Shown: one piece after another, positions 1 through 6,324 of the stretch
How positions within the stretch are numbered: the stretch's first letter is position 1
Layout: every line of letters begins with the position of its first letter
Assembly: GCA_019247245.1 (NCBI GenBank)
Contig: JAFAPF010000127.1
Location: 1-9,884, forward strand
DNA length: 9,884 nucleotides
From: Rubrobacter sp.
Lineage (GTDB): Bacteria; Actinomycetota; Rubrobacteria; Rubrobacterales; Rubrobacteraceae
Direction: 5' to 3'
Made by a program: the position numbers and the translations under genes
Notes under the pieces: model-generated
Told to the model about the DNA's origin: nothing
The model's input: only the letters and a program-made list of their open reading frames with translations
Database searches by the model: none

Positions 1-39
1 CAACGGTTATAGTCGACTTTTCAAAAGAGGCTACCGTTG
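1..39. repeat. Imperfect palindrome at left edge of window
   Basis: A perfect 7-bp inverted repeat, CAACGGT (1-7) and ACCGTTG (33-39), encloses a second small palindrome, CTTTT-C-AAAAG (17-27). No ORF covers it, and no T-tract follows that would make it an intrinsic terminator. It may be the edge of a larger element lying to the left of the window. The pairing is seen directly; any role is unknown. Confidence 0.4.
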
Positions 40-101
40 CCTCTACTAAAGGTATAAAGAGAGGGATGAGGTTGTTATCTGTAGGGAGTTCAGCCTCCCT
101 T

Positions 102-145
102 ATCAACCGAACGGTGGATGCGAGAATCACCCGAACGGTGGATGC
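102..145. repeat. Two-copy 20-bp direct repeat, 24-bp period
   Basis: ATCAACCGAACGGTGGATGC at 102-121 recurs at 126-145 with one mismatch (C for A at the fifth base) after a 4-bp spacer, GAGA. The 15-bp core CCGAACGGTGGATGC is identical in both copies. It could be a pair of binding sites or the stub of a longer tandem array. No gene starts nearby, so neither reading is supported by context. Confidence 0.6.
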
Positions 146-182
146 CCATTACCAGCCTGCCTTATATAGTCCTCTTCTATTA

Positions 183-234
183 CCGGGCTGGCATCCCCTC
201 TGACCCCCTCTCCTCCTATTAAAGGTCAGCCCGG
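183..234. repeat. 8-bp inverted repeat (CCGGGCTG / CAGCCCGG)
   Basis: CCGGGCTG at 183-190 is matched by its exact reverse complement, CAGCCCGG, at 227-234, with a pyrimidine-rich loop. A further CTCAC/GTGAG pair lies just downstream, around 248-274. The whole stretch from 1 to 298 carries no convincing gene: open frames are short and have no RBS or recognisable product. It is best described as non-coding, repeat-rich DNA. Confidence 0.35.
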
Positions 235-298
235 CTCTTCATTGCTCTCACCTACCAGGCCGGGATCCCTTGTGAGGCGCTCCGGCTCCTTTGTTAAG

Positions 299-425
299 GG
301 TCCAGCTTGTTGAAAAAGTCGGTTGAATGTCCATAAATCGGCTTTGGGTCTCAGACACCTCCAAAATGGTGTCATTAGAGCTAAAAGAGGGTCAGAAGCG
401 GGTGTCGGGGAGTTTTTCAACAGCC
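299..425. mobile_element. MITE-like element, copy 1
   Basis: The element is bounded by perfect 10-bp inverted repeats, TGTTGAAAAA (308-317) and TTTTTCAACA (413-422). Inward the match extends to 12 of 13 bases. The left end also carries the outer motif GGTCCAG (299-305), shared with the right end of the second copy at 6325-6463. The interior has a hairpin (GACACC 354-359 / GGTGTC 368-373) and no coding capacity for a transposase. The right end lacks the outer GGTCCAG motif and runs straight into a tRNA-like sequence. This fits a small non-autonomous transposon; the mobilising transposase family is not identifiable here. Confidence 0.6.
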
Positions 426-494
426 TCGTATGCTGCAACAGCGGCACGACTAACTCTGGATCAGTTAGTCCTGGTTCGAATCCAAGTTTGGCAG
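422..494 (+). pseudogene. tRNA-Gln(CUG)-like remnant
   Basis: The 3' two thirds resemble a tRNA. The anticodon loop is CTCTGGA (454-460) with CTG at 456-458, the usual bacterial tRNA-Gln pattern. A T-arm follows with loop TTCGAAT (475-481) and stems CCTGG/CCAAG (one mismatch). The 3' acceptor strand is TTTGGCA and the discriminator is G. A D-stem TGC...GCA can be drawn. The 5' acceptor strand should read TGCCAAA, but the sequence here comes from or beside the right end of the MITE-like element and pairs poorly. The anticodon stem has one A/C mismatch, and CTT replaces CCA. An alternative fold gives a perfect 8-bp stem, GACTAACT/AGTTAGTC, around CTGGATC. It is most likely a dead tRNA or a tRNA 3' fragment left by integration. 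A tRNA covariance-model score would decide. Confidence 0.45.
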
Positions 495-794
495 CTTCAT
501 CAAATATCTCCACTTGTAACATAAATGCAAAATTCGAGTGCTTGGCTTATCATGCGGGGTTCCGTTTAGCTCTACCTCTGAATTGCCCACAAAGAGTTCT
601 CAGTCATGTCCCAAGCCACCTATCACTCGTGCGCTCGCCAGCGTAACCACCGTGCAAGCAAAGCGCAGCGCATCTGCGATGTGGGGTGGAGTGGCTCCAA
701 CCGGAACTCGGCTCTGCCAGCCAGCACGTCTAGCGCGTAAGTGTCGGCCTCGACGCTGTCAAGCGTCGCAGTCTCCAAGGCGTGAGACGGTCGC
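495..794. other. Gene-free stretch between tRNA remnant and SDR gene
   Basis: No convincing gene is visible on either strand. Short frames exist but have no RBS, and I recognise no family. A perfect 7-bp hairpin, CGACGCT (751-757) / AGCGTCG (762-768), lies just beyond the stop of the minus-strand SDR gene. It could halt or protect that transcript, but no T-run follows it, so it is not a standard intrinsic terminator. Confidence 0.4.
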
Positions 795-1595
795 CTAGGC
801 CGCAGTCCATCCCCCATCGATAATCAGGGTGGTTCCGGTTACGAAACTCGAAGCTCGGGAGGCCAAGAACACTGCAGGTCCTATTATCTCCCAAGGTTCG
901 CCGAAGCGTCCCTGAGCAATTCTGCCCACCACGTCCTGGTACCAAGCCTCATCTTCCATGATCTGCCTCACCAGTGGCGTAGTGAAGTACCCCGGAGCGA
1001 GAGCGTTCACTTGGACGTTGTGCGGGGCAAACTCCAACGCGAGCACTTTGGTAAGCTGAACGACCGCTCCTTTGCTCGACGCGTACGCAGCTTGCCGCTC
1101 CATCGCTATGAGTCCGAGCACCGAGGCCATATTGATGATCTTGCCTCGTCTGGCCGACACCATGAGCTCTCCATAAGCCTTAGCGCAATGAAACAGTCCT
1201 TTGAGGTTAAGTTCGAGTACTTCGGAGAACTCCTCGGGTTCGAGTTCTAACACTGGTTTGCGCTGATTGATGCCGGGAACATTAACGACGATATCCACAC
1301 CGCCAGCCCAAGCTTCGACCTCCTGTACCGAAGATAGCACGCTCTCCCAGTCTCTGACATCGACCTGTAGCGCCAGACTCTTGTGCCCTAGGTTCGAGAT
1401 CTCCTCTTCGGTGGCACGTGCTCCCTCCTGATCGATGTCCAGACACGCCACGTCGGCGCCAAAGTGCGCAAACCCTAGCGCTATCATTTTCCCCAGGCCC
1501 GAGGCCGCCCCTGTAACGACGGCTCGCTGACCATCCAGCCGGAAGATCTCTTGTAAACCCTCCGGTAGTTCGCTTTGTTCAATACCACTAGACAC
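795..1595 (-). CDS. SDR-family NAD(P)-dependent oxidoreductase
   Basis: This is a classical short-chain dehydrogenase of 266 residues, close to the family norm. It contains the cofactor motif TGAASGLG (28-35), an Asp at the end of strand 2 (CLDID, about 53) suggesting NAD(H), Asn130 (LELNLKG), Ser158 and the YASSK motif (Tyr171, Lys175). The C-terminus ends FVTGTTLIIDGG. NALAPGYF matches the gluconate-5-dehydrogenase/2-deoxygluconate-dehydrogenase-like branch, but the substrate is not deducible. The usual NNAG motif reads NVPG (105-108), which is unusual. I chose the GTG at 1595 because AGGAG sits 8 nt upstream. The longer frame from a TTG at 1703 overlaps the upstream stop and adds an N-terminus untypical of the family. 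It lies 104 bp downstream of the cupin dioxygenase gene on the same strand, so a two-gene operon is likely. Confidence 0.9.
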   Translation of the reverse strand: MSSGIEQSELPEGLQEIFRLDGQRAVVTGAASGLGKMIALGFAHFGADVACLDIDQEGARATEEEISNLGHKSLALQVDVRDWESVLSSVQEVEAWAGGVDIVVNVPGINQRKPVLELEPEEFSEVLELNLKGLFHCAKAYGELMVSARRGKIINMASVLGLIAMERQAAYASSKGAVVQLTKVLALEFAPHNVQVNALAPGYFTTPLVRQIMEDEAWYQDVVGRIAQGRFGEPWEIIGPAVFLASRASSFVTGTTLIIDGGWTAA

Positions 1596-1699
1596 AGCGC
1601 TCGCTCCTAACGTTACTCGTATCTCTGCTACCCCTAACAATACGTCACGCGAGGGCGATGTGGCGCGCCCCGCTCGACCGCTCAAAGGCGTTTGGTAGG

Positions 1700-2245
1700 T
1701 CAACGAATGAAGCGCTCGACGTAGTCGGCGCCAAGCCCAACCTCCTCGTAGTGCTTGCGCGCGGCTTCGAGCTTAGTAAACACATCCTCAATCCCGACCG
1801 TATTGCCGTCGGGGTCGACATAGATGTAGGCGCCGGTGACGTGGAACAGGGTGATCATCTCCTCCACCCCTTCGGGAACCTCGAGGGTGTGGATGTCACC
1901 AGGCGGCTCGAATGAATAGCTGGCCTCCTCGGCCCACCACTCATGCTCCAGATAATGCCAGCGACCCTTCAGCGTTATGGCGTGGACCGGTCCCGCGTGC
2001 CGGTGGCGGTTCAGGATACCGGTCTTGCACACCCGCAGGAGATTGACGAAGTACCCCTGACTCACCGACAGCAGCAACGGCCTGAAGCTGACATCCTCGG
2101 CCTGGGGGACCCATAGGCGCTCGTCAGAATCGAGGTGCAGGACCTCGGGGACTACCAAGTCCTCAAGCTTGCCGTAAGGCTGCTCACCACGGTACGGGAC
2201 TGCTTCCTCGGACCGGGAATGCGTAGACTCATCCTTCACCCTCAT
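1700..2245 (-). CDS. Cupin dioxygenase, 2,4'-dihydroxyacetophenone dioxygenase-like
   Basis: This 181-residue single-domain cupin resembles the 2,4'-dihydroxyacetophenone dioxygenase family. Those are cytosolic non-heme iron enzymes that cleave an aryl hydroxyketone to a carboxylic acid and formate. The metal-site signature is visible: HRHAGPVH (His81, His83, His88), a KGRWHYLEHEW strand, and FEPPGDIHTL carrying His119. The C-terminus is helical and charged. The ATG at 2245 is chosen because AAGGAGG lies just upstream (spacing about 5 nt); an in-frame ATG at 2311 would add 22 residues without a good RBS. It is the first gene of a probable pair with the downstream SDR, which suggests breakdown of a keto/hydroxy compound. 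The exact substrate is inference. The gene looks intact. Confidence 0.85.
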   Translation of the reverse strand: MRVKDESTHSRSEEAVPYRGEQPYGKLEDLVVPEVLHLDSDERLWVPQAEDVSFRPLLLSVSQGYFVNLLRVCKTGILNRHRHAGPVHAITLKGRWHYLEHEWWAEEASYSFEPPGDIHTLEVPEGVEEMITLFHVTGAYIYVDPDGNTVGIEDVFTKLEAARKHYEEVGLGADYVERFIR

Positions 2246-2636
2246 TCGCTCCTCCTTGAACATCCGTTGATTTCCCTCGCTTGTATCGCTTGTGTATTCG
2301 TAAATTTCCAAGAAGAACCGGCTTTAAACACCATCATGCCACCACTCCCAACCAAAAACTGGTAGTGTCTCTGCGTCCATCCGGATACGCTGACACCAAC
2401 GCTGATACTACGCCGCTGGCCACGTTCACACAGAGTACTGTGTAGTTCCGGACAGCGCACATTAGAAGGAGGCGCGGCAATCCCAGCCACTACCTGGCAC
2501 GAGGAGAATGTCTGGCCAATCATCAGGAATTAGCCTACCCTCAGCGTACCCGCAACCCACGACTGGTGATGAGCCCTGGCTCTACTCACACAACCAGGCT
2601 TAGACACGGTCCGCTAGAGTTGCTCTTTACTGATAA
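2246..2636. other. Intergenic region between divergent cupin gene and membrane fragment
   Basis: About 390 bases without a supported gene. It should contain the promoter of the minus-strand cupin/SDR pair. A weak candidate reads TTGGAA, an 18-base spacer, then GATACA on the minus strand upstream of 2245, but I would not rely on it. An AGAAGGAGG purine run near 2464 has no start codon at the right distance. Confidence 0.4.
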
Positions 2637-2912
2637 TCGGCCTTAATTCTGTTCGGCTTAGCAACCATGAGAGCAGGCGTGTTTCCTCGCTGGGTAGGGC
2701 TGCTCTTGATCATAGGGGCAGTATTAGCCTTCTTGGGAGTTATTTGGCAGATCATCTTCGTCGGGGTGGTGATGATCGCAGCTGCAGGCTTGGCCTGGTT
2801 GGGCGTGGCACTCTTATCGGGAAAGGGCGCGTCGGAAGGGGAGCCGAGCCTCGTGACTCAAGCTTCGAGAAAGTGGAGAAGCAAATCCATTACAGGAGCT
2901 AACGTGAGGTAA
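2637..2912 (+). pseudogene. C-terminal remnant of a multi-TM membrane protein
   Basis: The ATG at 2667 opens an 81-residue frame with two hydrophobic helices (about residues 9-29 and 30-51) and a basic, polar tail. The frame is open upstream to a stop at 2634-2636, and the extra residues (ALILFGLAT) continue a membrane-protein style before MRAGVFPRW. The pattern 'LFGLAT-RAGVFPRWVGLLLIIGAVL...GLAWLGVALLSG' resembles the last two helices of four-to-six-TM actinobacterial proteins such as DUF4386-like families. No RBS precedes the ATG. I therefore read it as a truncated gene tail rather than a complete small protein. Family membership is from memory of the pattern and is uncertain. Confidence 0.5.
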
Positions 2913-2968
2913 GGGTTAGGCTGTTCCTGGCTTTTGCTCTTTGCGGGGAACCTCTTGGCTTAGAGAAC

Positions 2969-3076
2969 ATGGTCGGGGAGCAGAATTGGTCCTGGGGCGT
3001 TTTTCTGAGAGGTTTCGTGTTTAGCCTTCTCATGGGGCTACTATTCAGCATTATCTTCTGGCTCCTTCAAGGGTGA
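2969..3076 (+). CDS. Small single-TM ORF (unit A of tandem pair)
   Basis: A 35-residue ORF begins MVGEQNWSWG and continues as one strongly hydrophobic segment (about residues 11-33, FVFSLLMGLLFSIIFWLL), ending at TGA. Only a weak purine-rich stretch precedes the ATG. It is directly followed, in the +1 frame, by sequence homologous to the soluble domain downstream of the second unit (see 3282-3777). It may therefore be the membrane anchor of a once longer protein rather than an independent peptide. Whether it is translated is unknown. Confidence 0.35.
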   Translation: MVGEQNWSWGVFLRGFVFSLLMGLLFSIIFWLLQG

Positions 3077-3275
3077 AACCGCTACAGTTGAAGTTGGCGA
3101 CAGATAGCCTTTTTCTCTCGGCTAAATAGCGTCGTGTCGAAACTAGGATACGAGCCCGCCACCCAGACTGAGGACTTCTTCACCTACGAGCGTTCCTCTC
3201 CCTCGTTCACAACATGCTTGTACGGACCGTATGTTTCGGTACAGGTGCACGATGCCCAAGCTGTGATCGGTTAGT
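3075..3275 (+). pseudogene. Unknown small domain, copy A (frameshifted)
   Basis: This stretch is homologous to copy B at 3532-3777. It opens GAAAC-GCTA-AGTTGAAGTTG as copy B does, then has a one-base deletion near 3104 followed by TAG in the starting frame. Past the deletion, the frame beginning at 3107 reads AFFSRLN...QTEDFFTYERSS...VSVQVHDAQAVIG and then TAG, matching copy B residues AFVSQVN...QTENLFTYEPSS...ISVQIHDKQAMI. Protein-level similarity with many silent differences suggests past selection. I do not recognise the domain. Confidence 0.6.
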
Positions 3276-3281
3276 CCGAAG

Positions 3282-3548
3282 ATGACCATCAGCAAACTGC
3301 TAAAGCGCCTAGAGCAAGAGCCAGCGCTTACCCGTTACGCTCGCATAGCGATTTTGATGGGAGTGTATACTGTTGCTGGTTACCTCATCTACTTAGTTTC
3401 GCCGCATTTTGTGGCTGCACTGAGGTCTGGGGAGTCTTTTACGCCCGTGTTTGCTGTCCTCTTGGGGTTTGGTGTCTTCGGATTTTGCTTCGCCCTTATG
3501 AAGAGTATCCTTCCACATCTTTTTCAGAAGCGAAACGGCTATAGTTGA
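3282..3548 (+). CDS. Two-TM hypothetical protein (unit B)
   Basis: An 88-residue ORF with a basic N-terminal helix (MTISKLLKRLEQEP), two hydrophobic segments (about residues 21-45 and 53-76) and a C-terminus HLFQKRNGYS. The N-terminal MTISKLLKRL aligns with the C-terminal end of domain copy B (MYIKRVLKSL). The gene therefore starts inside sequence that belonged to the end of copy A, as expected of a tandem duplication. The RBS is weak (GAAG). The downstream domain continues in the +1 frame from about 3532. No known family is recognised; an inner-membrane location is inferred. Confidence 0.5.
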   Translation: MTISKLLKRLEQEPALTRYARIAILMGVYTVAGYLIYLVSPHFVAALRSGESFTPVFAVLLGFGVFGFCFALMKSILPHLFQKRNGYS

Positions 3549-3777
3549 AGTTGACGACGGGACAGCCTTTGTCTCTCAGGTAAATAGAGCCACCTGGCGG
3601 CTAAAATACTCTGCTGCAATCCAGACGGAGAATTTGTTCACCTACGAGCCTTCTTCGCTTAGAGAGCGCTTATTCGCAGGACGGATTTCGGTACAGATAC
3701 ACGATAAGCAAGCCATGATCATTGGTCCGAAGATGTACATCAAGAGAGTGCTTAAGAGCCTAGCTGAGGCTCAGTAA
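3502..3777 (+). pseudogene. Unknown small domain, copy B (open, no start codon)
   Basis: An uninterrupted frame runs from just after a stop at 3499-3501 to TAA at 3775-3777. The conserved part begins ETAIVEVDDGTAF at 3532 and ends KSLAEAQ. No ATG, GTG or TTG occurs in frame before TTG in ENLFTYE (about 3632), which is too late to keep the domain. It overlaps the end of the two-TM ORF in the +1 frame. It could be translated only through a +1 frameshift from that ORF, or it is a remnant whose start was lost. The charge pattern suggests a small soluble alpha/beta domain. Function is unknown. Confidence 0.5.
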
Positions 3778-4220
3778 CTAGCTCGAGAAGGTAGCGTATC
3801 CAACTGGGGTCTAACAGCCCTGGCTCTTTTTGTGCCCTTACCTCCTTGAGTTTCCCAGAATAAAGCTTCTAGGCATAGACAGCGTAACATGTAGAAAGAG
3901 GGTCGGGTCTTGCCATCGTAATAGAAGGACAATCGAGACCCAGCCCTTCTAGGATTCCAGGGCCCAATACTCTTCTACGCTGCCTCCTCATATACCCACC
4001 AAAGTCCTCTCCCTAAGCTGTCATCTGAGGACGGGCAGGAGGTGTGCGTATAACACACATCGACGCAATGCATGGCGCGTTCTACGGGGTATCCTACGAT
4101 AGGTCACAGGGCCAAACTTTCTCTTCGGCACACCTCGACTAGTCGGATTACGATTGGTTAAAGAGGGAACATAAGGTAGCTAAGGGCTACCGGGGCGCTA
4201 CAGAGAAGGAGGAAAAGGAC
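3778..4220. other. Gene-free stretch upstream of ferritin-like gene
   Basis: About 440 bases without a supported gene. Just past the copy B stop, AGCC-CT-GGCT followed by CTTTTT (about 3815-3831) is a weak intrinsic-terminator candidate. Further on, GGGTCT (about 3905) pairs with AGACCC near 3937-3942 around an A-rich loop. The promoter of the ferritin-like gene should lie close to 4150-4200, but no clear -35/-10 pair stands out. Confidence 0.4.
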
Positions 4221-4658
4221 ATGGCAGAGGGTGAGAAGGCCACCAGGACCCCGAATACTATCTACAACCTCTCAAGTGTGCTCTTTCATGCTCTTGAGGG
4301 CGGCGCCTCATACGACCAGTACATAGAAGGCGCCACACGAGATGGCGATTATGAGCTTGCTGGCTTTTTCAGTCGAGTAAGAAGCGCGGACCGTGTGCGT
4401 GCCAATATGGCGCGCATACTTCTAGCCGAGCGGACCCCCACTGGGGCGGCACGTGTGGGAAGGGTATCGACCGGGGCGTCGTCGAAGAGGCCTCCCAGGA
4501 GGAGGATGGAAGAGCATACTCCAGCACTCAGACAGGAAGGTACTGGGCAGAATCCTCAACAGGAAGATAATAGCGGGCTACTAGAGAGGTTCATAGACGC
4601 GGTTGTCGGCAAAGAAGAGCCAAGAAGTGAAGAATCTCCTAGAGAAAGGGGGGGATAA
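4221..4658 (+). CDS. Ferritin-like small helical protein with charged tail
   Basis: A 145-residue protein with a strong AAGGAGG RBS upstream of its ATG. Residues about 12-70 (NTIYNLSSVLFHALEGG-SYDQYIEGA, then GDYELAGFFSRV and R-NMARILLAER) match a pattern I recall from small uncharacterised ferritin-like or four-helix proteins of Rubrobacter and Chloroflexota. In those, one helical pair is followed by a low-complexity tail. Here the tail (about 75-145) is rich in Arg, Pro, Glu and Gly and probably disordered. The acidic pattern is not a clear di-iron site, so no metal-binding role is claimed. The gene appears intact and monocistronic. Confidence 0.7.
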   Translation: MAEGEKATRTPNTIYNLSSVLFHALEGGASYDQYIEGATRDGDYELAGFFSRVRSADRVRANMARILLAERTPTGAARVGRVSTGASSKRPPRRRMEEHTPALRQEGTGQNPQQEDNSGLLERFIDAVVGKEEPRSEESPRERGG

Positions 4659-4804
4659 AGGGTACGCAGGGCGCGACAGATCCGTCAGCATCGTACGGCA
4701 GCTTGTGAGAGCAGCGTTCCCAAAGGTTGATCCCCCTTACGCGGATGGTCGTTGGGCAACTCCATCGCCTTGGGGGTATGCATCAGGCTGGGAAGAAGAA
4801 CCTA

Positions 4805-5023
4805 TTACCGCTCTAACACCCAGCCGAGCAGTTCGTTGCGATGATAGACGTAGCGCCGCTCGGTCACCAGGTGCCACGCCAGGTAAGGAACCAGTCTGCG
4901 GAACTCGGAGTAGGACATTCGCAGAAAATCCGCCGCCTCCTTGGCGTTCATAAGCTCACGAGACAAGTGTAAGGATCTCCGGTAGGCTGCTTGACTTTCT
5001 AGGAGTGCTACAACCTCCGACAC
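4805..5023 (-). CDS. AlpA/excisionase-like helix-turn-helix protein
   Basis: A 72-residue protein. Residues 25-72 (MNAKEAADFLRMSYSEFRRLV ... TERRYVYHRNELLGWV) form the winged-helix DNA-binding fold of AlpA, excisionase and MerR-type N-terminal domains: 'KEAAdfL..s...f.r....' followed by a short wing and '-Y-yhr-ELL-W'. It is GTG-initiated, with GGAGG about 10 nt upstream. An internal ATG at residue 25 would give the bare HTH domain and is a reasonable alternative start. It lies immediately downstream of the DNA polymerase relic on the same strand, so it is probably part of the same phage or integrated element, as a recombination directionality factor or small regulator. It looks intact. Confidence 0.7.
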   Translation of the reverse strand: MSEVVALLESQAAYRRSLHLSRELMNAKEAADFLRMSYSEFRRLVPYLAWHLVTERRYVYHRNELLGWVLER

Positions 5024-5044
5024 CCTGCTCTTGCCTCCCCTTAC

Positions 5045-5516
5045 TCTTTGTCTGCCTAGGTAGTACAGACCGCTGTAGAAGCCTCCACCGGTACCTTCTT
5101 CTCCTCATCAACACCGTATGGCTAGCTCTTCACCTACCTTCTTCATGATGGTGCCCCCAACCTGCGACAGCCTCGGCCTGCTTGTCGGGGCTGACAACGA
5201 GGATCTCGTCGTGGACCAGGCCTACGATCTCCACAGGCTCAGGGACCTCATGGCGACGCTCGTAGATAGCAACCGCTATCGATTTCCTCGCATCAAGGGC
5301 CCCAGCTTGAATCGGAGTGTTCAATGCCTGCCGGTCGGTCTCCAGGTTCAGGCGCCTCCGCCCATGCAGTGTAGTAGCCACCTGGTTGCCGTTGTCGAAG
5401 GTGTTGATGGTCTTATTGCGCCTATAACACCTCTGGAGATGTTCGGCGTTTAGATGACTTAGAGAGAAGGTTCCTCCAAAACGTAGGACAGGTTCATTGT
5501 AGTCTCTCCACTATCT
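5045..5516 (-). pseudogene. Family A DNA polymerase relic (phage type)
   Basis: The minus strand carries the C-terminal palm of a PolA-like polymerase. GRRR, ALNTPIQAGALDARK and the catalytic motif C, GLVHDEILVV, follow in the right order and spacing (frame 5130-5381). Upstream, RRNKTIN resembles the start of motif B (O helix). It then jumps to sequence just before GRRR, which suggests an internal deletion. Downstream, the frame shifts near 5150: another frame continues GGTIMKKVGEELA and then stops. A third frame supplies EKKVPVEASTAV, like the C-terminal 'kvPveV' strand. Several indels and a stop near 5517 leave it non-functional. It replicated DNA in an ancestral phage or plasmid-like element. 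Confidence 0.75.
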
Positions 5517-5547
5517 CTATCCCTTAGCTATAGTAGTCCGTTAATCC

Positions 5548-6171
5548 TCACCAGTAGTGAGATTCCTGGGGTATGCCGATGGGTGCGTGGAAGATACCGC
5601 GCTTGATGGCTCGCATGTTAGCGTATCTAATGGCATCGATTGCATGATCGTTCTGCTTTAAGGGCTTATCCTCACCTCGCTTGCTCGCCGCCGAATCCCA
5701 GGAGTAGGTGGCAAGCTGGGAGATGAGGTGCTTGCAGGATTCGTGGATGAGCAGCCTCTTATCCTCTAGCGCCTGACTTACAACCTGTATGCCCTTCAGC
5801 ACCTCGTTATCCGCCTCGTAGATATGGCCCACGGAGTCTCGCCTTAGCTGTATGATGAAGCTAGCGGCAGAAGGGTCTACCTCTATGGCTCGAGGTCTGA
5901 TACCGCTTAGGAAGCGCACCATGTCGCGGCTGTACTGGGTATCTGTCTTCTGTCTACCGCTTTGGCGGCTGTCGTGGTAGTACTCGCGTATGGCGTACCA
6001 GGTTCCTTGGCTAAGCCCTAGAAGGACGAAGGAGGTGGCGCTAGCTGTGCCGTAGTCGCAGCCAACCACATACTTCTCGAAGCTTTGGGGAAGCTCTTTA
6101 ACCACGTGGGTCTCTGGGTCGAACATGTCGTAGATAGCCCCTTCTGCCATCCATACGTTTCCGAGGAGCCC
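5548..6171 (-). pseudogene. Phage terminase large subunit, nuclease domain only
   Basis: The ATG at 6150 opens 200 residues that match the C-terminal RNase H-like nuclease of PBSX-type terminase large subunits: AEGAIYDMFDP, GCDYGTA (Asp32), IEVDPSAASF (Asp92) and QNDHAIDAIRY (Asp168, Asp172). These are the acidic residues expected to bind two metal ions and cut concatemeric DNA during packaging. The N-terminal ATPase (Walker A/B), some 200 or more residues in intact proteins, is missing. The frame extends only eight codons further (GLLGNVW, a terminase-like lead-in) before a TAA at 6172-6174. The protein is thus truncated at a junction next to the repeat-rich block at 6175-6564. The domain itself is uninterrupted, so it may have decayed recently. 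No portal or capsid genes are nearby. Confidence 0.8.
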
Positions 6172-6324
6172 TTATATTCTCGGCGATTGAGTCGCTAGGG
6201 AGGGTATCCCAAAAACGTTGCTTTTTGGAACACAGTGGTGGGTTAAGGGAGGTGAAACTACGAGATGCACTAGACGGGGCACCCTGTCTTCTACTTGGTT
6301 CACGGTCTTCTTGTGTCTCAAAAA

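Noticed and set aside
102..145. CRISPR array
   Set aside because: Only two repeats with a 4-base gap; there are no unique spacers and no cas genes.
226..522. Minus-strand open frame of 98 codons
   Set aside because: It reads through the tRNA-like remnant and the MITE-like element in antisense; its GFEPG segment is the typical antisense of a tRNA T-arm.
1596..1703. Extended SDR start at TTG 1703
   Set aside because: The GTG at 1595 has a well-placed AGGAG and gives a family-typical N-terminus; the extension overlaps the upstream stop codon.
2508..2603. 31-codon ORF starting MSGQSSGIS after GAGGAG
   Set aside because: The RBS is too close to the ATG, the composition is nondescript and there is no family resemblance.
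4603..4953. Plus-strand open frame overlapping the end of the ferritin-like gene
   Set aside because: It begins at TTG inside a real gene without an RBS, and its second half is antisense to the better supported HTH gene.
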